From the NCBI GenBank assembly GCA_009779755.1, contig WRDO01000012.1:18074-82073 (forward strand): a DNA stretch of 64,000 bases. Reading direction: 5' to 3'. A model generated the notes under the pieces. That model saw only the letters and a list, made by a program, of their open reading frames with translations, did not search any database and had not been told where the DNA came from. The translations under genes were made by a program, and so were the position numbers. Shown piece after piece: positions 8,934 to 16,989 of the stretch (position 1 is the first letter of the stretch; every line of letters begins with the position of its first letter). The stretch comes from Defluviitaleaceae bacterium. Lineage in GTDB: Bacteria; Bacillota; Clostridia; Lachnospirales; WQUN01.

Positions 8934-10700
8934 TTATTTCGATTCTTCGGTCATATCAATTTCCGCTACAACATAGACATCATCCTTTCTTAATTTTAAT
9001 CGTGAAGATAGGTATTTCCCCACATCAAAGTGCTGTTTGGGGTCATGGTCGGACAGAAAGCGGTAGTTTAGATGTTTTTCAATGTTGTACTTCCGGGATA
9101 AAAAGGGTCGTTCTCCACGCACTTGGAGTATGCAGCGTTCGCCGTCCATTACCGCGATTTCGTCAACGGACATGAGTTCCTTGCCTATCTTCTGAAAGTT
9201 TTGCCCGTGGGATTCTTGACTACCCTTTGAAATGGAAGTGTTGAACATATCAATCGTTTCTTTGCCGAGCATTTTAGAGATTTCTTCGAGGGTCGTTTTT
9301 TCTTTGCCGCCGAGGAAAAGAGTGGTGTCCATGTTGCCGATAATCGTGTCCATATTGTCCTTGTAAATGGATTTTAATTGGCTTTGTGCCTGTAGAATCA
9401 CACAAGCCGATATTTCACGGCTTCGGATAGTGGCGATGAGTTTTTCAAAGTTAGGAATGAGGCCAATATTAGCGAACTCGTCAAGAAGGAATCGGCAATG
9501 AACTGGCAACCTACCGTTAAAATCGTTGTCGGCACGGTCACAGAGCAGATTAAAAAGCTGGCTGTAGAGCAAAGCCACGATGAAGTTGAAGCTACTGTCG
9601 GTGTCGGAAATGATAACGAACAGGGCATTTTTCTGTTTTACGGTTTCTTCTTCCCCGGTGTCGGGGTTGATTTTTTTGTAACCACCGATATTATCTAATT
9701 CTAATTCATCCTCGTTCATCAAGTCCCGAACCTCGGCTATATCAAAGGGTGCAAGCCTCGCACCGCAAGAAATGAGTATACTTTTAGCGGTTTTGCCCGC
9801 TGCCAATTTGTATTTCTTGTATTGCCGCAGGGCAAAGTGATTGGGCGCACGTTCTTCCAACGCTTCAAAAAGGTAGTCAATCGAATTTTTAAAGTTTTCG
9901 TTATCTTCTCTAACTTCCATTTTATTAATCATTTCTACCAAGCTGTTCATGTTCTGTTCGTGGGGTGGGGCTTCGTAATAAATATATCCGATGAGTGCTT
10001 GGTATAGCAGCTTCTCAGCTTTCGTCCAAAATTCATCACCACCTTTGCCGTCCCCCTTCGTGTTTTCGATGAGAGCCGTCACCAGCTTGAGGATGTCTTT
10101 TTCGCTCCGTATATAACTGAAAGGGTTATAACGCATGGACTTTTTGAAGTTTATGGTGTTTATGACTTTGATACGATACCCCCGCTTCTTTAACAAAGTG
10201 CCGACTTCGGACAGGATGCTCCCCTTCGGGTCGGTGCAAATAAAAGAAACCGGGTAATCCTCCGATTCGCATTGCATGAGGTTGGGCTTAACGAAAAAGC
10301 GGGTTTTACCCGAACCACTACCGCCGATAACCAACACATTCTTGTTGCGGGCGTACTTTACAGGTTTCGGACGGCTGTTCATGGTTAGGCTTTCTGTTTG
10401 GGTTAGGATGATGTTGTTTTTGGGATTAGGGTCAATGTAGGGTTTGATGTCTTTTTCCGTACCCCATCGTGCCGAACCGTACTCAACATTTTTACGGTAC
10501 TTCTTGGCGTTCTTGCCTTTGAAGTAAACCACAACACGAATGAGTACGGCAATGATTAGGGCAATCACCACATCCGGCACAGGAATATCGAAGGGTAGAG
10601 CGTCTAAGGGGAGTTGAGGGATAACTGTCAATACGATTACAAAGATGATTACATAAGGCATATTTAACAGTAGCAGTTTTTTGATTTTTGCCGTGTCTAT
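8934..10700 (-). CDS. virD4: VirD4/TraG-type coupling protein
   Basis: Inner-membrane ATPase that brings the relaxase-DNA complex to the secretion channel. Two N-terminal membrane segments are followed by Walker A (IGGSGSGKT, about residue 125), the CTDPKGS motif and LLDEFANIG (Walker B region). The first ATG is at 10661. However, 13 in-frame codons upstream (DTAKIKKLLLLN) match the usual opening of this family, and the RBS-like GGGGGGTGGAG sits further up. The only initiation-like codon at the right place is ATA at 10700, overlapping the PcfB stop as ATAG. I give that longer form; if ATA is not used, translation starts at 10661. Confidence 0.9.
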   Translation of the reverse strand: MDTAKIKKLLLLNMPYVIIFVIVLTVIPQLPLDALPFDIPVPDVVIALIIAVLIRVVVYFKGKNAKKYRKNVEYGSARWGTEKDIKPYIDPNPKNNIILTQTESLTMNSRPKPVKYARNKNVLVIGGSGSGKTRFFVKPNLMQCESEDYPVSFICTDPKGSILSEVGTLLKKRGYRIKVINTINFKKSMRYNPFSYIRSEKDILKLVTALIENTKGDGKGGDEFWTKAEKLLYQALIGYIYYEAPPHEQNMNSLVEMINKMEVREDNENFKNSIDYLFEALEERAPNHFALRQYKKYKLAAGKTAKSILISCGARLAPFDIAEVRDLMNEDELELDNIGGYKKINPDTGEEETVKQKNALFVIISDTDSSFNFIVALLYSQLFNLLCDRADNDFNGRLPVHCRFLLDEFANIGLIPNFEKLIATIRSREISACVILQAQSQLKSIYKDNMDTIIGNMDTTLFLGGKEKTTLEEISKMLGKETIDMFNTSISKGSQESHGQNFQKIGKELMSVDEIAVMDGERCILQVRGERPFLSRKYNIEKHLNYRFLSDHDPKQHFDVGKYLSSRLKLRKDDVYVVAEIDMTEESK

Positions 10701-11185
10701 AACTCCACCCCCCGATTTTTGTTTTTGGTTATATCGAGGACTTGGTTTTTCACTTTTTCCATAAGGTCACGCAACATACCCAACATAGAGGGTTTTTCGT
10801 TGGATTTTGCCATTGTCTTTGCGGAGTATTCTTTGAACGCCGCAGTAATGGCATCGGAATCCCGTGCCTTAAAGAAAACAAGGTGTTTGGGGTTAGTTTC
10901 GGTGGCATCCTTAACTACGGCAAAGTCAACGCCGAACTTTCGGGCTATGCCCTCGAAGTCTTTGATATTTTTATCGCTGATTTCGATATTTGTAACCCCA
11001 TGCCCTTGCCCGACAAGCTGTTTTACAGTTTGTTTGCCTTTACCCTCGTAATTGGTAGGTGTCGTAATTTTTTTGGCACACGCCAAAAATAGTTTCATGG
11101 CTTTGGCAAGGTTTTCGGAAGTCAGCTTGCCGCTTTTAACGACAAGGCAAATGTTTTTTTCGTTGATTTGGTCGTTATCTACAAT
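10697..11185 (-). CDS. PcfB family protein
   Basis: Conjugation accessory protein that in related systems helps the coupling protein. The conserved core (KQTVKQLVGQGHGVTNIEI, then FARKFGVDFA-like and FFKARDSDAI) is clear. The first ATG is at 11098, but 29 in-frame codons upstream (including VVKSGKLTSENLAKA) read like the PcfB N-terminus. An AAAGGA lies about 10 bases before an ATT at 11185 and no ATG, GTG or TTG is available there. An ATT start is therefore likely though unusual. The gene ends in the VirD4 start region. Confidence 0.82.
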   Translation of the reverse strand: MVDNDQINEKNICLVVKSGKLTSENLAKAMKLFLACAKKITTPTNYEGKGKQTVKQLVGQGHGVTNIEISDKNIKDFEGIARKFGVDFAVVKDATETNPKHLVFFKARDSDAITAAFKEYSAKTMAKSNEKPSMLGMLRDLMEKVKNQVLDITKNKNRGVEL

Positions 11186-11234
11186 ATAAAATCACATCCT
11201 TTCTAAAATAACGTGTTATGAGAACAACCCCAAC

Positions 11235-12029
11235 CTATGCTCCTATATCATTAAGGCTTAATTGTCCGGCGATTGCGTATTGTTCAACTTTCGGCACAAT
11301 GCCGTGGAATTTTAATGTTTCATACAGCCAATACCTACCTTTAGGTGTCCAGCAAGTATGGATGAAAGATGTAAAACCGTTTTTGGTGTAGGTATTTGTT
11401 ACGGTATAACCGTTTCCTTGATGCTCCTTGTATAGCAGCCACGTTTTACCGATACGGTATTGTACTCTGAGCCTTTGTAATAATTGATTAAACGCCAAAG
11501 CACTCATTCCGTAATCTTTGGCAATAATGGAAACCTGTATTGCATCGGGGCATTGCAAGATAATATCGTGATAGACAGCTTTGGGTGTAAGCTGTGCCAC
11601 CCTGCTGACAAGATTGGTAGTGCGTTCTTGTTCGGCGGCGAGGGTGCGGATTAATTCGGCTGTAAATTTGCTGTCCTTTTGCATACACTTTAAAATTTCA
11701 TCGGTGATATACGCCCCATGTTTGCGAATAGTGGGTAAAACTTCATCAAATACCCATGTTTCAAAACGCTCTGCGGCGGGCAGCTTGGAGCGGATAATAA
11801 GACGATACAAGTCACCTTCGGGGATATACTTCGTTTTTTGTGAACCACCCGCCGAAGGGGTGAGGATTTCCCGCACCCCTTTACAATGGGTGCGAATTGC
11901 TTCTTGCGGGTTTTTATATCCTAACACCCTCGCACATTCAGTTGCTGGAAAATAGGGTTTACCGTCAATCATCAACACCCCTAACTGCCCAAACTCATGA
12001 TTTTCAAAAACTTGCATTGTGTCTTGCAT
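11235..12029 (-). CDS. Antirepressor with BRO-N and KilAC-type domains
   Basis: 264 residues. Residues ~8-110 form a BRO-N/antirepressor domain (YFPATECARVLGYKNPQEAI; RFETWVFDEVLPTIRKHG). The C-terminal half fits a KilAC DNA-binding domain (IIAKDYGMSALAFNQLLQ; TPKGRYWLYETLK). Proteins of this kind in phages and ICEs counteract a repressor. GGGAGG precedes the ATG. It is downstream of the toprim gene in what appears to be one operon. No cognate repressor is visible in this part of the element. Confidence 0.87.
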   Translation of the reverse strand: MQDTMQVFENHEFGQLGVLMIDGKPYFPATECARVLGYKNPQEAIRTHCKGVREILTPSAGGSQKTKYIPEGDLYRLIIRSKLPAAERFETWVFDEVLPTIRKHGAYITDEILKCMQKDSKFTAELIRTLAAEQERTTNLVSRVAQLTPKAVYHDIILQCPDAIQVSIIAKDYGMSALAFNQLLQRLRVQYRIGKTWLLYKEHQGNGYTVTNTYTKNGFTSFIHTCWTPKGRYWLYETLKFHGIVPKVEQYAIAGQLSLNDIGA

Positions 12030-12046
12030 ACGATTCCTCCCGTTAA

Positions 12047-13024
12047 TTAAAATGCCGCCTCTTTTGGGCGGTCAATGATTGATTTATTTAAGTTGTTTTG
12101 TTTAATCGCCAACAAGGTGTCGGCGTAATCCTTGCCGATGGGCGGTGGAGCGATTGTGATTTTCATGTGCGAGTACCGTTGTTCGTTTAATAATTCCTTT
12201 ATTATGCGGTTTGTTGCGTCAGCCCCTGCCTTGTCGTTATCGAGGCAAAATTGGATATTCGTGATTTTCGGATTGCGTTCCAACAAGCCGTAAAGAGCAG
12301 CGGATGAAACGCCACCGAGGGAGAGCCTGTGTCCGTCCCATCCTGTTTGCCCTATTTCATGGATTGACGAATGAGCCATACAATCAATAGGGCTTTCAAA
12401 CAAGGCGAGTGTTGAATCACTCTGTCCGTTTGGTTCTATTGGCGGGATTGTGAAGCTGTACCGCTTGTTGCTACCTGTTACATCTTTTTTCAAGTCGTTT
12501 GTAATGCTCCGTTCACAAGCAAATCGGGCTATGCCTTTATCGTCTTTGCCGACAAACACGCAGTTATGCTTGATACTTTCGTACAGCAGCCCCGCATTAA
12601 TACACCGATAAATCACACTACGCCCGATACCGCGCCCCCTCAAATACGCCACTACCCGGTCAACATTTTGGTTTGGCTTTGGTAAGATGAACGGTTTGGG
12701 TGGAGCGGGTGCTTTACTGCTTTTTTGTGCATAGTCGGCTTGATAATCGGATATAAAAGTTCCATCCGTCAAAGACAACACAGCATCCACAAAATGAATG
12801 TTCCGCACTTTAACAAGGAAATCCAACGCTGAATGACCGCCATATTGGGTAGAGTGCCGAAACCATTTGCCGTTAGACATCTTTAGGCTGTCATGCTCCA
12901 CCATTTCGTACTGGTCTTTTTTATCCTTGCTTTTACGAACATTAGCCGGCTCGTAAATGAGCAAATAATCCAGTAGGTCAACGCTCCGTGCCTTTTGAAT
13001 TTGTTCTTCGGTTAGCTTCAGCAT
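12047..13024 (-). CDS. DUF3991/toprim domain protein (primase-like)
   Basis: 325 residues. The N-terminal ~90 residues carry the helical DUF3991-type region (DLLDYLLIYEP; GGHSALDFLVKVRN). The C-terminal half is a toprim domain with the conserved Glu (ALFESPIDCMA) and the DxD-type acidic motif (FCLDNDKAGADATN). Such proteins are frequent in clostridial conjugative elements and are thought to act in element DNA replication or transfer. The ATG follows GGAGG by six bases and overlaps the end of the upstream 74-residue gene. Confidence 0.85.
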   Translation of the reverse strand: MLKLTEEQIQKARSVDLLDYLLIYEPANVRKSKDKKDQYEMVEHDSLKMSNGKWFRHSTQYGGHSALDFLVKVRNIHFVDAVLSLTDGTFISDYQADYAQKSSKAPAPPKPFILPKPNQNVDRVVAYLRGRGIGRSVIYRCINAGLLYESIKHNCVFVGKDDKGIARFACERSITNDLKKDVTGSNKRYSFTIPPIEPNGQSDSTLALFESPIDCMAHSSIHEIGQTGWDGHRLSLGGVSSAALYGLLERNPKITNIQFCLDNDKAGADATNRIIKELLNEQRYSHMKITIAPPPIGKDYADTLLAIKQNNLNKSIIDRPKEAAF

Positions 13025-13202
13025 CCCCTTCCTCCATTACTTTCGGCGGTATTTTCAAACATTCGCCGTCACTTGATAGGCATACGTTCCCAAACCCGGC
13101 AAAAGCGCAACCGTAACATTTGGATTTGTTGACATTGGAAAATGGCAGCGTATGTCTGATTGCTTCCGATACCACCGCTTTGCGGTTGTGTTTACGTGGC
13201 AT
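12978..13202 (-). CDS. Small Cys-rich protein of unknown function
   Basis: 74 residues, basic N-terminus, with four cysteines in CYGCAFAGFGNVC...GEC. The spacing could bind a metal. AAAGGGGG lies six bases before the ATG, which is the best RBS in this stretch; the overlapping frame at 13055-13279 has none. It overlaps the toprim start by 47 bases. It is the first gene after a terminator and a 21-bp palindrome, so it probably heads the toprim-antirepressor transcript. Confidence 0.65.
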   Translation of the reverse strand: MPRKHNRKAVVSEAIRHTLPFSNVNKSKCYGCAFAGFGNVCLSSDGECLKIPPKVMEEGDAEANRRTNSKGTER

Positions 13203-13223
13203 AGATAGCCCCCTTTCTTCGTA

Positions 13224-13266
13224 ATAAAAAAGACCCGATTGAAAGTGGGATAATCAACCGAGTCTT
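13224..13266 (-). terminator. Terminator or attenuator hairpin
   Basis: Arms at 13230-13242 and 13254-13266 (AAGACCCGATTGA against TCAACCGAGTCTT, two G-T pairs), followed by a T-run on the minus strand. It lies just upstream of the Cys-rich gene and downstream of a palindrome, so it could attenuate that transcript. Confidence 0.65.
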
Positions 13267-13269
13267 TGG

Positions 13270-13290
13270 CTTTTCCCAAGTTGGGAAAAG
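13270..13290. promoter_or_regulatory. 21-bp palindrome, candidate operator
   Basis: CTTTTCCCAA and TTGGGAAAAG flank a single central base, a perfect odd palindrome. On the minus strand a TATAAC sequence lies just upstream. Size and symmetry suit a dimeric repressor site; it may instead extend the adjacent hairpin. Confidence 0.5.
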
Positions 13291-13323
13291 GTGTTATACA
13301 ATTCTATGTCTTTTGAGCATTGC

Positions 13324-13355
13324 AAAAGGCATGGTGTCGGAAAACGCCATGCCCT
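13324..13355 (-). terminator. Terminator after the 125-residue gene
   Basis: GGCATGG (13328-13334) pairs with CCATGCC (13347-13353), followed by TTTT on the minus strand. It closes the parA-parB transcript 21 bases after the last stop. Confidence 0.7.
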
Positions 13356-13375
13356 TTGTTATACTCAAAACCTAT

Positions 13376-13753
13376 TCACGGTTTTATTTCGAGTTCTATG
13401 TCCGAGTAGTCATACCCCATTGCATATAGGATGATATTAACTAATATGTGCATTTGTGTTTCTGAACCGTAATGGGTTTCGCCGTATAATTCATCTGCGA
13501 TTTTGCAAGGGCGTGTCATTCCGTCCGGCTTGTCCGATATGAATACCCTAACCTTGCCCCCAAGTCTGTTCCGTAATTCCATCAGCGTGTTATATTGAAG
13601 CGGGTCTTGGATTGCTCGTTGTAAGATTGCCTTATATACCCTTGTCCATGTGTGAGCAAGTTCCCGTTCTCCTGCAAAAATGACAGCAACAGGCTTTGTT
13701 CCTACGAACAACGATGGTCGAACGCCGAGTGGTACAGTTATTGTATAACTCAC
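13376..13753 (-). CDS. Unknown protein downstream of ParB
   Basis: 125 residues from a GTG at 13753, which overlaps the ParB stop as GTGA and has AAGGGGG seven bases upstream; a longer ATG reading at 13780 has no RBS. It is soluble and mixed alpha/beta, with the stretches VRPSLFVGTKPVAVIFAGE, HTWTRVYKAILQR and ETHYGSETQMHILVNIILY. I do not recognise the family. Translational coupling to ParB suggests a role in partition or copy control. Confidence 0.75.
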   Translation of the reverse strand: MSYTITVPLGVRPSLFVGTKPVAVIFAGERELAHTWTRVYKAILQRAIQDPLQYNTLMELRNRLGGKVRVFISDKPDGMTRPCKIADELYGETHYGSETQMHILVNIILYAMGYDYSDIELEIKP

Positions 13754-14667
13754 GCTGATTCCCCCTTTTGCGATTGCCAATCCGTCAATAATCTGTGAAT
13801 TATTTCATCCATCTGCTGTATTGTGTAGCCTTTCGGAAAGAAGTGACGGTAACGCTTGACTTCATTAACCTCGTTATCGTCTTGGTTCGGTTTTTTAGCT
13901 TCGGAGAGGATTTCGTCAATCATTTCAAGGGTCAATTCATCAGCCTGTTTCAATTTCTTTAACTGTACCGCTTGGGATAGTGAGGGTTTTATACCGTGAC
14001 TTTCCATTGCGTTTATTACTGCCGTCTGTTCTTTTTGGGAAAGGTAGGACAATTCAACGGCGGGGTTGAAAGCAAGTTGTTTTGCATCCACTTTGTCGAG
14101 CAAACCCACAATCAAGTCCGTAAGGCGTATCAAGCGGAAGATTTGGTTTTTGCTTTCTCCTGTTTGTTCTACCATAATTTCGTGGGAGTGTCTGTCCCCT
14201 TTTATTCCGCTATGATTGAGTGCCTCCATTTTAATCTTGTACGCCCATGCCTTTTCGCTGAACAACAGGGAATCCCGCTGTTCAAGGTTGCTGTCTACCA
14301 TTGCGATTGTTGCTTCATCATCTGTCATTTCTCTGATGATTACGGGTAAAGTAGGGCGTTCGGCAATTTCACAGGCACGTTTACGGCGGTTTCCCGCAAG
14401 CAGTTCATACCCTCCGTTTGTTCTTGGTCGTGCAAGCCCCGGTTCCCTCACACCGTATTGCTTGATATTACCCGCAAGCCGTTCCATTGCTTCATCATCA
14501 GTCACATGGAAGGGGTGAAATTCGGGCGGGTGTAATTCAGTTAAAGCAATTTCTATAATACGTTCGCCGTTTGTTTCGGCGGGGATAACGGGGGTTTCTA
14601 CTGTACTGGTGAACAAGGCATCGTACCCGGTGAGTGCGAGGTTTCCGATTTCTGTTTTCTTAGGCAC
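13750..14667 (-). CDS. parB: ParB/Spo0J-type partition protein
   Basis: Binds centromere-like sites and partners with ParA, probably stabilising the excised circular element. The nuclease-like ParB fold is shown by LARPRTNGGYELLAGNRRKRAC and a following helix-turn-helix region (MVEQTGESKNQIFRLIRLT). The start is GTG at 14667 with GGGAGG about 9 bases upstream, overlapping the ParA stop; an ATG-type reading 22 codons longer lies inside parA and is unlikely. Length 305 residues. Confidence 0.9.
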   Translation of the reverse strand: MPKKTEIGNLALTGYDALFTSTVETPVIPAETNGERIIEIALTELHPPEFHPFHVTDDEAMERLAGNIKQYGVREPGLARPRTNGGYELLAGNRRKRACEIAERPTLPVIIREMTDDEATIAMVDSNLEQRDSLLFSEKAWAYKIKMEALNHSGIKGDRHSHEIMVEQTGESKNQIFRLIRLTDLIVGLLDKVDAKQLAFNPAVELSYLSQKEQTAVINAMESHGIKPSLSQAVQLKKLKQADELTLEMIDEILSEAKKPNQDDNEVNEVKRYRHFFPKGYTIQQMDEIIHRLLTDWQSQKGESA

Positions 14668-15442
14668 TTTCAAGCACCTCCCTCGCCAACGAAGCATATG
14701 CCGCCGCCACTTTGCCGTTGGGGTCATGCTCAAAGATGCTCTTGCCTGTTGCGGATGTTTCTACAGCTCGTACAGAGTGCGGTATTGGCTCGTTAAAGAT
14801 TTTAATGCTTTCGCCGTATGCTTGTTGAATCATGGATATAATGCCTTTGGTAATATTTGCTCTTTTATCTACCATTGTCAGAAGTATGCCACCGATTGCA
14901 AGGTTGGGATTTATGAACCGCCTTGTCTGTGCTATACTTTTTAACAATAGTTCCAATCCTTTTGCATCTAAAAACTTGGGAGCAACAGGAATTATTACGC
15001 TGTCTGCGGTGGCGAGTGCATTTATTGCCAGTAGGTCGAGGGTGGGTGCAGTATCAATCAGAATATAGTCGTAGTGGTTACGAACTATTTCTATATACTG
15101 CCTTAGTACCGTTTCCCGCCCCATAATTGGTGCAAGGACAATTTCCATCCCCGCAAGTCCGTTGTTCGAGGGCAATAAATGAATACCTTCTTCGTGGAAG
15201 ATAATACCCTCATTCGGGTCTACCTCTTGCTCTTTGATAATCCGTTGCATTATTGTGGCTAACGTAACTACCAGCTTGTCCGGCTCTTTAATTCCAAGAC
15301 TTACCGTTGCAGAGTGTTGGCTATCTGCGTCAATCAATAAAACCTTTTTGCCATGCCGTGCCAACGATACGCCTAAACTCACGCTCGTCATGGTCTTGCC
15401 CGTGCCACCCTTTCGATTGGTAACTGCTAAAATCTTGCCCAT
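14660..15442 (-). CDS. parA: ParA/Soj-type ATPase
   Basis: Cytoplasmic deviant-Walker ATPase of DNA partition. Deviant Walker A KGGTGKT is at residues ~11-17, the switch I/DADSQ region near 40, and LIDTAPTLDLL (A'-type motif) near 128. 260 residues is normal. It heads the minus-strand transcript, with a GGGGGACAAGC leader before the ATG and a sigma-A-like promoter at 15528-15555. Confidence 0.93.
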   Translation of the reverse strand: MGKILAVTNRKGGTGKTMTSVSLGVSLARHGKKVLLIDADSQHSATVSLGIKEPDKLVVTLATIMQRIIKEQEVDPNEGIIFHEEGIHLLPSNNGLAGMEIVLAPIMGRETVLRQYIEIVRNHYDYILIDTAPTLDLLAINALATADSVIIPVAPKFLDAKGLELLLKSIAQTRRFINPNLAIGGILLTMVDKRANITKGIISMIQQAYGESIKIFNEPIPHSVRAVETSATGKSIFEHDPNGKVAAAYASLAREVLESA

Positions 15443-15469
15443 GCTTGTCCCCCTTTTGGGGCAAAAAAT

Positions 15470-15604
15470 TTTAGTCTTAATGACACAAAGCCATTTTAAC
15501 GGTTAATTTTTCGCCCCATTTTAATGTGGTATATTGGTGGAAAAAGACTGTCCAAGAACCCCACAACCCTTGTTTTTACTGGGGAATTTGGATTTAGTCT
15601 TAAT
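15470..15604. repeat. 12-bp direct repeats near the ICE end
   Basis: TTTAGTCTTAAT occurs at 15470-15481 and again at 15593-15604, 123 bases apart, in the short stretch between parA and the recombinase remnant. They could be arm-type sites for a recombination protein or partition sites; nothing else marks them. Confidence 0.5.
15528..15555 (-). promoter_or_regulatory. Sigma-A-like promoter of parA
   Basis: On the minus strand, TTGGAC (15550-15555) and TATACC (15528-15533) are separated by 16 bases. This is about 85 bases upstream of the parA ATG. Confidence 0.55.
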
Positions 15605-15613
15605 ATACCGTAA

Positions 15614-16981
15614 GGGGACCTCAGTCGGCTCGGCAGGAATTATTTGGAAGTCGGCAACCTCGCGGAAGTGTTCCTACCGGAACATGGGTGCGAACTCATC
15701 TCCCTTAACGAAAAGCTGGACGATATGATGGTGTTCCGTAATTGGTTTAATGAGCAGCACTCAAAAACAACCAGCATCAAGGTAAAGGCGGGAAAACGCA
15801 CCTCGGCGCAAAACGGAAAATTCGTAGGTACATACGCGCCTTACGGCTACAAAAAGGATTCCGGCAATCGCCACAAATTCGTGGCAGACGAAAACACCGC
15901 ACCCATTGCCGTTCGGATTTTTGAAATGCGGGCGAGTGGCGTCGGTTTCCGGGTGATAGCGGCAAAATTGAACGAGGATGGGATTGTTTCACCCAGAGAG
16001 TATTATTATCAGGGTAAAAACGTTAAAAACCCCACACGTTCAAGCCGTTTGTGGAACGAAAACACAATCAAATGCATGATTGTCAACGAGGCTTATATCG
16101 GCAATATCGTTTCCGGCAAAACGGGGACACTTTCCTATAAAAATCAAAAAACCGTAAGGAAGGACACCGAGGACTGGATTCGCGTCGTGGGAACACATGA
16201 ACCGCTCATCACACCCGAATTATGGGAAAGGGTTCAAACGCTTTCCCGCAAACGCTACAAACCCGGTCGCAGGAAGGATAACGAAGGTCGCCTGTTTGTC
16301 GGCTTGCTTCTTTGCAATGATTGCGGTTTCCGGCTTCGCAGTAATGTGGAACGGCGCACCCGTAAGGATGGTAGCGTAAACAGGCGTGTTTCGTATATGT
16401 GCAGCACGTATGGGCGAAGCGGAAAAAATGCCTGCACCATTCACAATATCAGCGAAAAGGCACTCATAGAATTAGTGGGTGACAATATACGCGCCTGCGC
16501 CCAAATGGTGGAGCATGACGAAGAGCGCATCATCAACGCCATTTTATCCGAACAGGGGAAGCTGTCGTACCGCAATTCGTATCAAAATGAATGGGACGGT
16601 CATGCGAAACAGATCGAAAAACTCGACACGCTTATCGAAACCCTCTGCACGGATAAGACCGCCGGATTAATTCCCGATAGTCTGTACAAACGGCAAATCG
16701 TTAAATACGAACAAGACAGGACAAGCCGGGAAGCGGCAATGAAGGTGCTGGAAAAACGAATTAACAGCCTTCGGCCGTTGTCAACCAACGCAAGCGTGTG
16801 GGCCGGCATGATTAAACGGTTTATCAATTTGGAAACCCTCGACATGGAAACGTTGTATCTGCTCATTGACAAAATCATCATCCGCGAAGCGCAAATCGTT
16901 GACGGGAAGCGCATTTGCGACATCGAAGTGATTTATAACTACGTCGGCAATATAAGCGCACTTGGGTTTAACGAAAGGTAA
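15614..16981 (+). pseudogene. Large serine recombinase lacking the catalytic N-terminus
   Basis: Homology begins abruptly at 15617 with DLSRLGRNYLEVGN, normally about residue 80 of these proteins. A TAA lies just upstream (15611), so the Tyr-Ala-Arg-Leu-Ser region with the nucleophilic Ser is absent. The rest is intact: the recombinase domain (YAPYGYKKDSG...), a zinc ribbon (CNDCGFRLRS with a later Cys pair) and a C-terminal coiled coil. A TTG at 15644 could start a 445-residue product, but it could not cut DNA. The truncation lies next to the ICE parA promoter region, which suggests the ICE or a deletion removed the 5' part. Confidence 0.8.
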
Positions 16982-16989
16982 GTGCAGCC

